Notes: generated from the letters alone by a model not told the origin. A stretch of 64,000 bases of DNA from Halomonas sp. HAL1 (GCF_030544485.1 NZ_CP130610.1:992001-1056000); one strand, 5' to 3'. Shown: positions 45,841 through 54,318, counted from the first letter of the stretch. Numbers and translations are program-made.

Positions 45841-46323
45841 ATGAGCGATAGAGTAAAAGTGGCTTTGAGTTGGCTGAAGGGCATATTGGATTCAGAAAAA
45901 ATTGACTACCAGATTGTTGGCGGTTTGGCTGCAAAAATTTACGGTGGCAGCCGCGAAGTGGCTGACATTGATTTGTATATCCGCAACTCAGACGCAGACA
46001 AGTTGTTAGCAAGGGTCGCTTCATATCTCTCAAAGCCTTTAACACATTACGTGGAATACGGTTGGGATTTAGAGTACTTTCAACTAATCTATCGTTCACA
46101 AAAAATCGAGGTTGGCTTGTCTCATGAAACTAGAATCCAATCTGCCATAGATGGTTCGTGGCACACGTTGGAAATAGATTTTTCTAAGTCAATTAAAATG
46201 CGTTATCAAGATATCGAAGTGCCAGTTATTCCTGCAGAAGAATTAATAAAATACAAACGTTTACTAAATAGGGAAGTAGATTTAATCGACATACATGAGC
46301 TGACTAAAAGCCCAACGTCATAA
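45841..46323 (+). CDS. Stand-alone nucleotidyltransferase (MNT/AbiEii-like fold)
   Basis: 160 residues. Polymerase-beta-like nucleotidyltransferase core: YQIVGGLAAKIYGGSREVADIDLYI gives G27-G28 and D42-x-D44, with a third acidic residue E90 in SQKIEVGL. This GG...DxD arrangement is that of MNT-type antitoxins/toxins and small antibiotic nucleotidyltransferases (about 160 residues). No HEPN partner is adjacent, although an orphan HEPN-like gene is 1.5 kb upstream. The stop codon lies in an attC-like site. Confidence 0.8.
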   Translation: MSDRVKVALSWLKGILDSEKIDYQIVGGLAAKIYGGSREVADIDLYIRNSDADKLLARVASYLSKPLTHYVEYGWDLEYFQLIYRSQKIEVGLSHETRIQSAIDGSWHTLEIDFSKSIKMRYQDIEVPVIPAEELIKYKRLLNREVDLIDIHELTKSPTS

Positions 46324-46445
46324 AAAAGCATTTAAGAGTGAATTGCAACGCTTGGCATTTTTAGTTCAAGGTTGGGTGTCGTTTTTACGGCGCAATGTTT
46401 TAGGTTAGGTGGCAGCGTTGCTCACACCTTAATGCTGCATTATAT
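46317..46445 (+). other. attC-like cassette site, Vibrio-repeat type
   Basis: About 129 bp from the nucleotidyltransferase stop (GTCATAAAAAAGC in place of GTCTAACAAAGC). Contains TTTAAGAGTGAATTGCAACG, CTTGGCATTTTTAGTTC, GTTGCTCACACCTTAATGC and a decayed right core GCATTATA. These blocks are the typical VCR-like order. Confidence 0.6.
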
Positions 46446-46699
46446 CAGTAGTGATAACGCAGCTGTGCAATAAGCAAAGCGTCATCCGTGACTTTGTAAA
46501 CCATTCGGTGTTCTTCGTTGATTCGTCGAGACCAATAACCCGCGAGGCTGTGTTTGAGGGGCTCTGGTTTGCCGACGCCTGCAAATGGCTCTCGTTTAGT
46601 CTCTTTGATGAGCTTATTAATTCGGTTAAGAATCTTCTTGTCGGTTTTCTGCCAGTACAGATAGTCCTCCCAGGCGTTCTCGGAGAAGATCAATTTCAT
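46445..46699 (-). CDS. yoeB: YoeB-family ribosome-dependent mRNA interferase toxin
   Basis: 84 residues, the exact length of E. coli YoeB. Catalytic residues Glu46, Arg65, His83 and Tyr84 are all present (KPEPLKH, EEHRMVYK, terminal RYHY). It cleaves mRNA in the ribosomal A site when free of antitoxin. The start overlaps the yefM end by 4 nt. The pair runs against the direction of the cassettes, with its stop codon directly behind an attC-like right end. Confidence 0.96.
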   Translation of the reverse strand: MKLIFSENAWEDYLYWQKTDKKILNRINKLIKETKREPFAGVGKPEPLKHSLAGYWSRRINEEHRMVYKVTDDALLIAQLRYHY

Positions 46700-46947
46700 T
46701 CAAGAAGTTCCTTTTCCTGGCCACCACCTTGCTCCAGCTCGGTAACGGATTCCAGCAAACGGCGGGCGTTCTTAGGTGCGCGCAGGAGATAGGCTGTCTC
46801 TTGCAGTGCCTCATAGTCTTCGAGAGAGATCATTACCACGGATTGCGCCTTGCTTCGGGTGATGATCATAGGTGAGTGGTCTTCACAGACCTGCTCCATG
46901 GTTTTTGCTAGATTGGTTCTAGCGGCCGTGTAGCTGATGGCATCCAT
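46696..46947 (-). CDS. yefM: YefM-family antitoxin (Phd/YefM)
   Basis: 83 residues from ATG 46947, where GGAG is 7-8 nt upstream; the open frame continues further but is unlikely to be used. MDAISYTAARTNLAKTMEQVCEDHSPMIITRSKAQSVVMISLEDYEALQETAYLL is the canonical Phd/YefM DNA-binding fold; the C-terminus wraps YoeB. It represses its own promoter with YoeB. Presence of its own promoter in the 47 kb spacer is expected for a reversed cassette. Confidence 0.96.
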   Translation of the reverse strand: MDAISYTAARTNLAKTMEQVCEDHSPMIITRSKAQSVVMISLEDYEALQETAYLLRAPKNARRLLESVTELEQGGGQEKELLE

Positions 46948-47001
46948 AAGGTAGCTCCTGTACGGGATGTTGTTAATGTACAGAATATCGTACGTTATGA
47001 G

Positions 47002-47072
47002 GTTTGACAATCGCCTGCACAGCGTTCGGTTTTCCGCCGCTTAAAACCAGCGGCTGAGCCCAGGCGTTAGGG
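47002..47072 (+). other. attC-like site closing the yefM-yoeB cassette
   Basis: GTTTGAC-AATCGCCTGCACAGCG on the left, CCGC...GCGG inside, and GGCTGAGCCCAGGCGTTAGGG on the right. The right end CAGGCGTTAGGG is a canonical attC right core, and the arms GCCTGCACAGCG and its partner CGGCTGAGCCCAGGC pair with bulges. Confidence 0.6.
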
Positions 47073-47130
47073 GTTAAATTGTCGATAAACCAGAGCCTTG
47101 CATACGTTCATTATCGAAGATGCTGCGGCG

Positions 47131-47802
47131 TTATCGCTTGGCCTTGATGGATTTCCAAACAAGCCCAACAAGCGTAAGCGCCAACACGGCGAACAGCACG
47201 GCGGCGCCCGTCGAATCCAGCGCTTGCAACGTCAAGCCTGACACGACCAGCCAGAGTGCGGGAATGATGACGGCGATCCATAGGGCGAAACCCCGGAGCA
47301 TGATAAGCACCAGGCCCAGCGTGGTAACCGCTGTGGGGTCGGCATGAATGCCGAATACTTCAGCCTGGTACCAGGAGCCACCGCTCAGCGGTGCTATCAA
47401 CGGCATTATTAGCAGGCCGAAGAGGGTGATGGCTATGCCTATAATAACCGGTGGGTTTGTTGCGCGTGGCGCGTTATCCATTCCCCATCCCGTTAGCGCC
47501 ATCAATACCAGCAGCACGGCTTGGGCGATGAAAGCGTAGCCAACATAGCCCCCGGCCCAGTTAAGTTCTGCATAGCGCTGAATGAAAAACACGACGGCGA
47601 CGAAAGCCCAGAGAGGGGCGGGTAGCAGGCAGGCGATTCGCGCGCGGTGTTTCAGCGCCAGTACCAGGGTGGCGGCGCCGAGCCCGAGGGTCAGCAGGTG
47701 CAGCGGCCAGAAGGTTTCGCCCATGCGCTCCAGCAGGCGAAAGTAAACCTCCGCCGTGAAGGGAATAAAGTCCTGCAGCTGGTAGCTTGTCCACGCGTTC
47801 AT
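47131..47802 (-). CDS. DUF6064-like multi-pass membrane protein
   Basis: 223 residues from ATG 47802. About seven hydrophobic helices (FWPLHLLTLGLGAATLVLAL, PLWAFVAVVFFIQRYAELNW, YVGYAFIAQAVLLVLMALTGW and others). The aromatic/polar RYAELNWAGGYVGYAF loop is typical of the DUF6064 family. Function unknown. The start overlaps the aldo-keto reductase stop by 4 nt, so it is translationally coupled as the last gene of a three-gene operon. Confidence 0.8.
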   Translation of the reverse strand: MNAWTSYQLQDFIPFTAEVYFRLLERMGETFWPLHLLTLGLGAATLVLALKHRARIACLLPAPLWAFVAVVFFIQRYAELNWAGGYVGYAFIAQAVLLVLMALTGWGMDNAPRATNPPVIIGIAITLFGLLIMPLIAPLSGGSWYQAEVFGIHADPTAVTTLGLVLIMLRGFALWIAVIIPALWLVVSGLTLQALDSTGAAVLFAVLALTLVGLVWKSIKAKR

Positions 47803-48758
47803 AGCGACTCGAGATAGGTGGCTATCCGCTGCCGGACATTGGCCGAGGGCATGGGGGAGTGGCCAGCGCGCATATTCTCGCGCAGGTGCTCGACCTGGGT
47901 GGTGGCGGGTATCGCGCACGTTATCGCCGGGTGGCTGACGATAAACTTCAGCAGGAAGTCCGCCCAGGTTGTGCAACCGCATTCCTCGTTGGCCCATTCG
48001 GGCAATGGCGCGTTACGGCGCTTGAGGTTCTTGATCAAGCTGCCGCCATTGTAAGGCCGATTGGCGATCACGCCGATGCCCCGTTCTTCTGCCAGTGGCA
48101 GTAGCCGGTTTTCGGCCTCGCGGTGGGTGATGTTGTAGGTGAGCTGAACGAAGTCGATATCCTCTGACGTCATGATCTGCTCGATCTCGCTGTGGCGGCG
48201 CCCGTGTGAGGTGGTAATGCCGACATGGCGAATAATGCCTTCGGCTTTCATCGCCTGCAGCGCTGCCAAGTGCTCGCGCCAATCAGTCAGGTTGTGTACC
48301 TGCACCAGATCGAACTGCTCCACCTTCCAGCGCTCTTTAAGCTCCGCCACCTGCTCGCGGGCGGAACCACCGGCCGGACTCCAGACCTTCTCTGCGGCAA
48401 ACAGGCTCTCGGGCGTGCCCAACTGCTGCAAGGCATATCCCATCACATCCGGCGCCGAGCCATACATGGGCGAGGAGTCGATCAGTCCACCGCCATGCTC
48501 GAAGAATGCCTTTACCACCTCGGTACGCGCATCAAGCAACTGCGGGTCACTGCCAACGTTGAAGGTGCGCCAGGTGCCCATGCCGATAACGGGCAGTTTT
48601 TTGTCCGTGCCCGCCAACGCCTTCTGGCGCATCCCGCCCGTGTTGGCAAGAAGCGATGCGGTTGGGAGCGCTATGGCGGCGAGCGTGGCGCCGATGAGCG
48701 TAAGGCTTTGTCTGCGCGTGATGCGATGCTTGATGCGGTGCTTGATGAGAGGCTTCAT
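47799..48758 (-). CDS. Aldo/keto reductase with export-type N-terminus
   Basis: 319 residues from ATG 48758 (GGAG 8 nt upstream). The N-terminus KHRIKHRITRRQSLTLIGATLAAIALPTASLLA looks like a Tat-type signal (RR pair, hydrophobic core, Ala-rich end). The AKR barrel keeps Asp-Tyr in IDSSPMYGSAPD, the Lys in AAEKVW, and His in VQVHNLTDW. A periplasmic AKR would need an NADPH supply, so either it folds with bound cofactor or the signal acts as an anchor. Sits between two membrane-protein genes with 4-nt overlaps. Confidence 0.85.
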   Translation of the reverse strand: MKPLIKHRIKHRITRRQSLTLIGATLAAIALPTASLLANTGGMRQKALAGTDKKLPVIGMGTWRTFNVGSDPQLLDARTEVVKAFFEHGGGLIDSSPMYGSAPDVMGYALQQLGTPESLFAAEKVWSPAGGSAREQVAELKERWKVEQFDLVQVHNLTDWREHLAALQAMKAEGIIRHVGITTSHGRRHSEIEQIMTSEDIDFVQLTYNITHREAENRLLPLAEERGIGVIANRPYNGGSLIKNLKRRNAPLPEWANEECGCTTWADFLLKFIVSHPAITCAIPATTQVEHLRENMRAGHSPMPSANVRQRIATYLESL

Positions 48759-49168
48759 AGCGGTCGCTCCTTCCGATTTTTTCGAATCGGCACTGTGGCA
48801 GCCAACACCAGAACAAAGCATGTCAGCACAAATACCTTATTCACAAACCAGTTGGTGCGCCAGATCGACCACTCAGGGTCGGCGAGAAAACGGACGAACA
48901 GGGTACTGATGATAAGGATTTCAATGACGGACATGCCCACCGCCAAGGCACGCGTATAGCGAGGCCGTTCGAGCAGCGCCCAGCCTAGCCAGATGTGCGC
49001 CAGTGGCCATAGATCCCAATAGATATACCGCGCCCAGGGCTCGCCGTAGGCCAGCGCGTAACCCACAGGGAACAGGTATTTGATGAAAAGCGTCCACGCC
49101 GCGAGGATAAACAGCAAGTGGGCGAGGAAGCTGATCCAGGCATTGGGTCGTTGGGCGGGCAGTGACAT
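48755..49168 (-). CDS. Small multi-pass membrane protein (unknown)
   Basis: 137 residues, four hydrophobic helices (WISFLAHLLFILAAWTLFIKYLF, WPLAHIWLGWALL, ALAVGMSVIEILIISTLFVRFL, VFVLTCFVLVLAATV) with a GEPWARYIYWDLWPLAH loop. Not recognised. First gene of the operon; it overlaps the aldo-keto reductase start by 4 nt. Confidence 0.75.
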   Translation of the reverse strand: MSLPAQRPNAWISFLAHLLFILAAWTLFIKYLFPVGYALAYGEPWARYIYWDLWPLAHIWLGWALLERPRYTRALAVGMSVIEILIISTLFVRFLADPEWSIWRTNWFVNKVFVLTCFVLVLAATVPIRKNRKERPL

Positions 49169-49219
49169 GACAGTGCTCCTGTCCTATTCCTTTAATCCTG
49201 GGCCGTTAATGGCTCGTTC

Positions 49220-50041
49220 TCACACCATGTGCAAAGAGTGCTTGCGCGTTGGCGGGGGATAGGCGGCGTCAATCTGTGCCAAATCCTCTTCGTCGAGCCT
49301 GACCTTATCTGCCTCAGCATTCTGTTTGAGGTGCTCCAGATTTACGGCTTTGGGAATAGCGATCACGCCGGGGTGGCGCAGTGCCCAGGCAAGCGCAACT
49401 TGCGCGGGGGTGGCGCTGTGCTTGTCGGCGATGCGTTGCAGGGCGGCGTCACGAAGTAGCGCGCCGCCTTGCCCGATGGGGCAGTAGGCCATAAGCGGCA
49501 TGTGGTGTTGTGCTTGCCAGGGCAGTAGGTCGTATTCAATGCCGCGGGCTTCGGGGTTGTAGAGCACTTGATTCGTGGCGCACGCGGGCGCGTTTAGCTC
49601 TTCTAGGTCGTCAACGTCGAAGTTCGACACGCCCCAGCGCAAGATCTTGCCCTGCTCGCGCAGCCGCTCAAACGCTTCCACTGTTTCGCTTAGCGGGTAC
49701 TGGCCGCGCCAATGCAGCAGGTAGAGATCAATCGTATCGGTGCCCAATCGGCGCAGGCTGCGTTCGCAGGCGGCTTGAACACCCTGGGTGCTGGCGTTGT
49801 GCGGGTAAACCTTGCTAATCAGATACACCTCATCGCGCCGCCCGTGAATGGCTTCGCCCACGATTTCTTCAGCGCCGCCCTCGGCATACATCTCAGCGGT
49901 ATCGATCAGCGTCATGCCCAGATCCAGCCCTTCACGCAGCGCTCTAACCTCAGCCTGCCGCTGCCCGGCATCCTCTCCCATGTGCCAGGTGCCCTGGCCA
50001 ATACGGGGTACGCTTACGCCGCCTAGCTCTATTGTCTGCAT
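49220..50041 (-). CDS. Aldo/keto reductase (YeaE-like)
   Basis: 273 residues from ATG 50041 (GGAG 8 nt upstream). Canonical AKR: GQGTWHMGED, LIDTAEMYAEGGAEEIVGEAI (catalytic Asp/Tyr), LISKVYPHN (Lys), LYLLHWRGQYPL (His), and the NADPH-binding end AIPKAVNLEHLKQNAE. Closest in pattern to E. coli YeaE methylglyoxal-type reductases. Cytoplasmic. Confidence 0.92.
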   Translation of the reverse strand: MQTIELGGVSVPRIGQGTWHMGEDAGQRQAEVRALREGLDLGMTLIDTAEMYAEGGAEEIVGEAIHGRRDEVYLISKVYPHNASTQGVQAACERSLRRLGTDTIDLYLLHWRGQYPLSETVEAFERLREQGKILRWGVSNFDVDDLEELNAPACATNQVLYNPEARGIEYDLLPWQAQHHMPLMAYCPIGQGGALLRDAALQRIADKHSATPAQVALAWALRHPGVIAIPKAVNLEHLKQNAEADKVRLDEEDLAQIDAAYPPPTRKHSLHMV

Positions 50042-50322
50042 ATCTCGCTCTCCTAGTGTCATTCCCTGCTTTGATGCAGTTCTGACTGATTAAGGCAATC
50101 GCCGTTCATGGACCAAGCGTAGACGATCCGTATCGAAAGCCGCCCCATTTGAGAAGCACATCGGTGATCTTGCTGGCGCTATTACGCGTCGTACATCTCC
50201 AGCGGTATTATCGAAATGGGCCGCTATACTGCCAAATACCCCTATTAAACGTTGGCGAATAACGACCCGTTGGAGGCGTGACAGAGGGCGCCTAGCCCAT
50301 TGATCCTCAACAGGAGTCTCAC

Positions 50323-50742
50323 GTGTCAGAACAACATAAGGCCCGCATTGCTGCGTTTCTCGACCGCGTTCTCACAGCCGGTGAGATTTTTGCTACTGGC
50401 GAGTACTTTCATGACGATATGGTGGAAGAGGTTCCGTTTCCGGGCCAGGGGCCAGGCCTTGCAGGGCTCATGGAAACGTTAGCCGGTCTGCGAACCGCCT
50501 TTCCGGATATGCGCTGGAGCGTTCAAGAACAGATTGCAGAAGATAGCCGCGTCTTAACACGTTTCGTTTGGGAAGGAACTCAGCGGGGGGATTTTCTTGG
50601 AATACCACCGACTCACCGTGCCGTCAGCGTGTGGGGCATGGTCATTGATCAGTTTGAAGGGGAGAAGGTGAAGTCCACCCGCATTCTTATGGATACGATG
50701 GGCTTAATGCAGCAGCTTGGGGTTTTACCCGGTGCGCCTTAA
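50323..50742 (+). CDS. SnoaL-like / ester cyclase-family protein
   Basis: 139 residues, GTG start with AGGAG 6-7 nt upstream. Cystatin/NTF2-like fold pattern: FLDRVLTAGEIFATGEYFHDDMVEEVPFPGQGPGLAGLMETLAGLRTAFPDMRWSVQEQIAEDSRVLTRFVWEGTQRGDFLGIPPTHRAVSVWGMVIDQFEGEKVKSTRI. It matches the ester cyclase group; substrate unknown. Confidence 0.85.
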   Translation: MSEQHKARIAAFLDRVLTAGEIFATGEYFHDDMVEEVPFPGQGPGLAGLMETLAGLRTAFPDMRWSVQEQIAEDSRVLTRFVWEGTQRGDFLGIPPTHRAVSVWGMVIDQFEGEKVKSTRILMDTMGLMQQLGVLPGAP

Positions 50743-50913
50743 CAAGGTGACGACCCTGCAGCGTAACCGCCTTTAACATCTCGTATAGGAATCCAAGAAA
50801 TGAATTCTGACATCGTTGCGGAAGCTGATCGTGCCACCCTTGATGGACGATGAACTCAATGAGATTTTCAGCTAATCTCGATTAACGCAGACGTAACGCA
50901 AGCAGAGGATTGA

Positions 50914-51228
50914 ATGGCCATCGCTAACACCCCCAGCCCACCTTATTACGCGGTTATTTTCAGCTCTGTGCGCACCGAGGGAGATAATGGCTACGGGGCC
51001 ATGGCTGACAGAATGCTGGCGCTGGCTTCCGAGCAGGAAGGCTTTCTGGGTATTGAGTCAGCGCGTGAGGAGGTGGGTATTACCGTGTCGTACTGGGCAA
51101 GCGAGGAAGCCATCAAGCAGTGGAAGCAGAACGCTGAGCATCTTGAAGCTCAGCGCCTGGGGCACAAGGTGTGGTACGCCGAATTTAAAGTCCGTGTTGC
51201 CAAGGTCGAGCGGGCTTATGGCATCTAG
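50914..51228 (+). CDS. Antibiotic biosynthesis monooxygenase-family protein
   Basis: 104 residues. ABM dimeric fold: YYAVIFSSVRTEGDNGYGAMADRMLALASEQEGFLGIESAREEVGITVSYWASEEAIKQWKQNAEHLEAQRLGHKVWYAEFKVRVAKVERAYG. The WxxxE and H/W residues are as in small heme-free monooxygenase-like enzymes (YqjZ type). Its end overlaps the convergent modF gene by 4 nt. The 170 bp before it hold only a degenerate short reading frame. Confidence 0.88.
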   Translation: MAIANTPSPPYYAVIFSSVRTEGDNGYGAMADRMLALASEQEGFLGIESAREEVGITVSYWASEEAIKQWKQNAEHLEAQRLGHKVWYAEFKVRVAKVERAYGI

Positions 51229-52727
51229 TGATTCTTTTCCAGCGCTAAATAGTGCTCGATACCTGAGATCTGGTCTTCCGCGTGGTGGTTGACGTAGAGC
51301 ACGGTGGTTTCTGAGCCTTGGCAGATTTTTTCGATCAGGGCGAGCACGAGTTGGCGGTTGATGTCGTCCAGGCCAAGGCAAGGTTCGTCTAGAATCAGCA
51401 GGGGCGGATGTTTGACCATGGCGCGGGCAATGAGCAGTAGGCGCTGGTCGCCGTAAGAGAGCTTGTTAAACGGCTGGTCGGCGCGGTCTTGCATACCGAG
51501 TAGTGCGAGCCACTGGTAGGCAATTTTTTTCTGGCTGTCAGAAGACTTGGTGTACATGCCGATGCTGTCGTAGAAGCCGGAAATAATCACGTTTTTGCAG
51601 CTGGTGCTCACCCGATATTCCCACTGCAGGTTAGTGGAGACATAGCCGATGAACTGTTTAACCTGCCAGATGCTTTCGCCGTTACCACGCTGGAAACCAA
51701 ACACGAAAATATCGTTGGTATAGCACTGCGGGTGATCGCCGGTGATCAACGATAAAACGCAGGTTTTGCCGCTACCGTTAGGGCCACTCAGTTGCCAATG
51801 CTGGCCCCGTTCTATCGTCCAATCCAGCTTATCGACAATCACCGTGTCGCCGTACTGGATGGTCGCTTGGGTTAGTTTGACTAATGGCTGGCTCGGGTCG
51901 AGAGCGGGTAGCTTATTGGTGGGGTCGGCCTCCGGCACGCTTAGGTCGGTGGTTTTTAAATGCAGTAATTGGTAAAGCTCATTGAAGGCGGCGTCGTCCT
52001 GACGGTCAACCGTGAGCTTTAGGCGGCCTTTGTCTCCACGCTGTTTATCTGAACGGTCTTTATCGCCACGCTCTTTATCTAAGTAGGCCACATGGGTGAT
52101 GAAGTCCGGCATTTCATCAAAGCGGTTCAGCACCATGACCATGGGAACTGCGTCGATAATAGAGGCTAGGTGTGCTTGCAGCATCTTGAGCGTGTCGGCA
52201 TCTAACCCATCGAAGGGCTCGTCTAAAATAAGTAAATCAGGCTTGTTGGCCAGTGCGCGAATCAGCATGACTTTACGCGTTTCGCCGGTGGATAGTTTGC
52301 GGAACGCGCGATCGAGCAGTTTGCTTAAGCCAAATTTTTCGACCAGGGATTGGGCAAGTTCAGTGTCTTGGCAGTGGTCGAAAATCATTTCACTGACGGG
52401 GGTGCCGAGTGAAATGACGTCCATAATGTCGGCGTCGTCTTTCTTCAACTCTTGGGCGATGAGCTCCGCCTGGACTTCAAAAGAGACGATTTCCACATTG
52501 TTGGGAAGGCCTTGAATGCTTCCGCTCTGAATGTCACCAATGCCCGCAAGGGCAGCCGCTAGGGCGGATTTACCTGCGCCGTTGGGGCCAGTGATAACCC
52601 AGTGTTGTTCTGGCGTAATGGTCCAATCAATCTCGCTTAGCGTGAAACGATCATCAAAGCTGACCGTCGCTTTTGTTAGGCGGATATGGTCTAGGTGAAT
52701 ATCGTCTAGGCGGGTTAACGAATCCAT
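51225..52727 (-). CDS. modF: ModF-like twin ABC ATPase (photorepair protein PhrA type)
   Basis: 500 residues, two ABC domains in one chain. First: Walker A GPNGAGKSAL, signature LSTGETRKVML, Walker B LLILDEPFDGLD. Second: Walker A GPNGSGKTCVL, signature LSYGDQRLLL, Walker B LLILDEPCLGLD. No membrane segments. This matches ModF (490 residues in E. coli). Distinctive is an Asp/Lys/Arg repeat between the domains (GDKDRSDKQRGDKGR, about residue 230). No mod transporter genes adjoin it. The gene lies downstream of ilvC behind a terminator. Confidence 0.9.
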   Translation of the reverse strand: MDSLTRLDDIHLDHIRLTKATVSFDDRFTLSEIDWTITPEQHWVITGPNGAGKSALAAALAGIGDIQSGSIQGLPNNVEIVSFEVQAELIAQELKKDDADIMDVISLGTPVSEMIFDHCQDTELAQSLVEKFGLSKLLDRAFRKLSTGETRKVMLIRALANKPDLLILDEPFDGLDADTLKMLQAHLASIIDAVPMVMVLNRFDEMPDFITHVAYLDKERGDKDRSDKQRGDKGRLKLTVDRQDDAAFNELYQLLHLKTTDLSVPEADPTNKLPALDPSQPLVKLTQATIQYGDTVIVDKLDWTIERGQHWQLSGPNGSGKTCVLSLITGDHPQCYTNDIFVFGFQRGNGESIWQVKQFIGYVSTNLQWEYRVSTSCKNVIISGFYDSIGMYTKSSDSQKKIAYQWLALLGMQDRADQPFNKLSYGDQRLLLIARAMVKHPPLLILDEPCLGLDDINRQLVLALIEKICQGSETTVLYVNHHAEDQISGIEHYLALEKNH

Positions 52728-52756
52728 TACTCTCTTCCTTACGCTGTTCTAGGAGC

Positions 52757-52797
52757 AAAAAAGCCGAGCATATCGTGATGATATCTCGGCTTTTTTT
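52757..52797 (-). terminator. Terminator between ilvC and modF
   Basis: AAAAAAGCCGAG / CTCGGCTTTTTTT with a 16-nt loop containing ATATC/GATAT pairing; U-rich on both strands. It lies about 50 bp after the ilvC stop. Confidence 0.88.
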
Positions 52798-52845
52798 GGC
52801 GGCCTAGGTGTTGAAGACCTGAACGTCTATCGGTTAATCAGGCGA

Positions 52846-54318
52846 TTAAACGATTTTTTTCATGTCAGCCATGTAGCCACGAAGAACCGAGCCAACGGCT
52901 TCTACGGGGTGTGAACGAAGGGCGGTGTTAACTTCGATCAGACGTGCGTTATCAACGCCGTTGTCGTCTAGCGAAAGCCCTTTACCGATCACGTCGGATT
53001 TGATGCCTTTCATAAAGTCTGCCAACAGCGGCACGCAGGCGTGGTTGTAGAGGTAGCAACCGTATTCTGCGGTATCAGAGATCGTCGCGTTCATTTCGTA
53101 CAACTTCTTACGCGCGATGGTGTTCGCGATAAGCGGCGTTTCGTGTAGCGACTCGTAGTAAGCAGACTCAGCGATGATGCCCGCCGCTGTCATGGTTTCG
53201 AAAGCAAGCTCAACGCCAGCTTTCACCATTGCTACCATCAAAATGCCGTTGTCGAAGAACTCTTGCTCAGTGATTTCGACATCACCAGCGGGGGTTTTCT
53301 CGAAGTTGGTTTCAGCGGTTTCGGCGCGCCATTTTAGCAGGTTCGCGTCATCGTTCGCCCAGTCTTCCATCATCGTTTTAGAGAAGTGGCCGCTCATGAT
53401 GTCGTCTTGGTGCTTGTTGTACAGCGGACGCATGATGACCTTTAGCTCTTCAGAAAGATCGAACGCTTTGATCTTCGCTGGGTTAGAAAGACGGTCTAGC
53501 ATGTTCGTTACGCCGCCGTACTTCAGCGCTTCGGTGACTGTTTCCCAGCCGTATTGAATCAAACGTGAGGCGTAGCCCGGGTCGATACCTTCTTCGATCA
53601 TCTTGTCGAAGCACAGCAGTGAGCCCGTTTGCAGCATGCCGCAAAGGATCGTTTGCTCACCCATCAGGTCTGATTTCACTTCCGCGATGAAAGAGGACAT
53701 CAGTACGCCCGCTTTGTGGCCGCCCGTACCGACCGCGTAGGCTTTGGCGAGCGCAAGGCCTTCGCCTTTAGGGTCGTTGTCTTCGTGAACAGCGATCAAG
53801 GTGGGAACACCGAAACCGCGCACGTATTCAGCGCGAACTTCAGACCCTGGGCACTTCGGTGCCACCATGATGACGGTTAGGTCATCGCGAATTTTCATGC
53901 CTTCTTCTACGATGTTGAAACCGTGAGAGTAAGACAGGCAGGCGCCTTCCTTCATCAGCGGCATCACTGCGTTCACTACCGAGGTGTGCTGCTTATCGGG
54001 TGTGAGGTTCAAAACAACGTCTGCAGTGGGGATCAACTCTTGGTAAGTACCTACTACAAAACCGTTTTCAGAAGCGTTTTTCCAGGACTGGCGCTTTTGC
54101 TCAATGGCTTCCGGGCGCAGTGCGTAAGAAACGTCCAGGCCGCTGTCGCGAAGGTTCAAACCTTGGTTAAGGCCTTGTGCGCCACAGCCGATCACCACCA
54201 TTTTTTTGCCTTTTAGCGCTTCGACGCCATCAGCAAACTCGACGGTGTGCATGAAACGGCATTGCGCAAGCTGAGCCAATTGCTCGCGAAGCGGTAAGGT
54301 ATTGAAATAATTAGCCAT
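52846..54318 (-). CDS. ilvC: Ketol-acid reductoisomerase (class II)
   Basis: 490 residues, the long class II form as in E. coli, with a duplicated C-terminal knotted domain. NADPH fold [30 protein letters not shown], then PDKQHTSVV and [13 protein letters not shown], with metal-binding [11 protein letters not shown] (Asp/Glu) and [13 protein letters not shown] in the second repeat. Catalyses the second step of branched-chain amino-acid synthesis. Divergent to ilvY, the known regulator. Confidence 0.98.
   Translation of the reverse strand: MANYFNTLPLREQLAQLAQCRFMHTVEFADGVEALKGKKMVVIGCGAQGLNQGLNLRDSGLDVSYALRPEAIEQKRQSWKNASENGFVVGTYQELIPTADVVLNLTPDKQHTSVVNAVMPLMKEGACLSYSHGFNIVEEGMKIRDDLTVIMVAPKCPGSEVRAEYVRGFGVPTLIAVHEDNDPKGEGLALAKAYAVGTGGHKAGVLMSSFIAEVKSDLMGEQTILCGMLQTGSLLCFDKMIEEGIDPGYASRLIQYGWETVTEALKYGGVTNMLDRLSNPAKIKAFDLSEELKVIMRPLYNKHQDDIMSGHFSKTMMEDWANDDANLLKWRAETAETNFEKTPAGDVEITEQEFFDNGILMVAMVKAGVELAFETMTAAGIIAESAYYESLHETPLIANTIARKKLYEMNATISDTAEYGCYLYNHACVPLLADFMKGIKSDVIGKGLSLDDNGVDNARLIEVNTALRSHPVEAVGSVLRGYMADMKKIV

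Noticed and set aside
33956..47072. Prophage or ICE
   Set aside because: No capsid, terminase, portal, relaxase or tyrosine integrase genes were found; the region is a collection of short orphan genes with attC-like spacers.
47803..47997. N-terminal extension of the DUF6064-like protein
   Set aside because: It overlaps the aldo-keto reductase coding region in another frame; the ATG at 47802 forms a normal 4-nt ATGA overlap.
50801..50855. 17-codon reading frame MNSDIVAEADRATLDGR before the ABM-family gene
   Set aside because: Too short, no supporting RBS or homology; possibly a remnant but not supportable.
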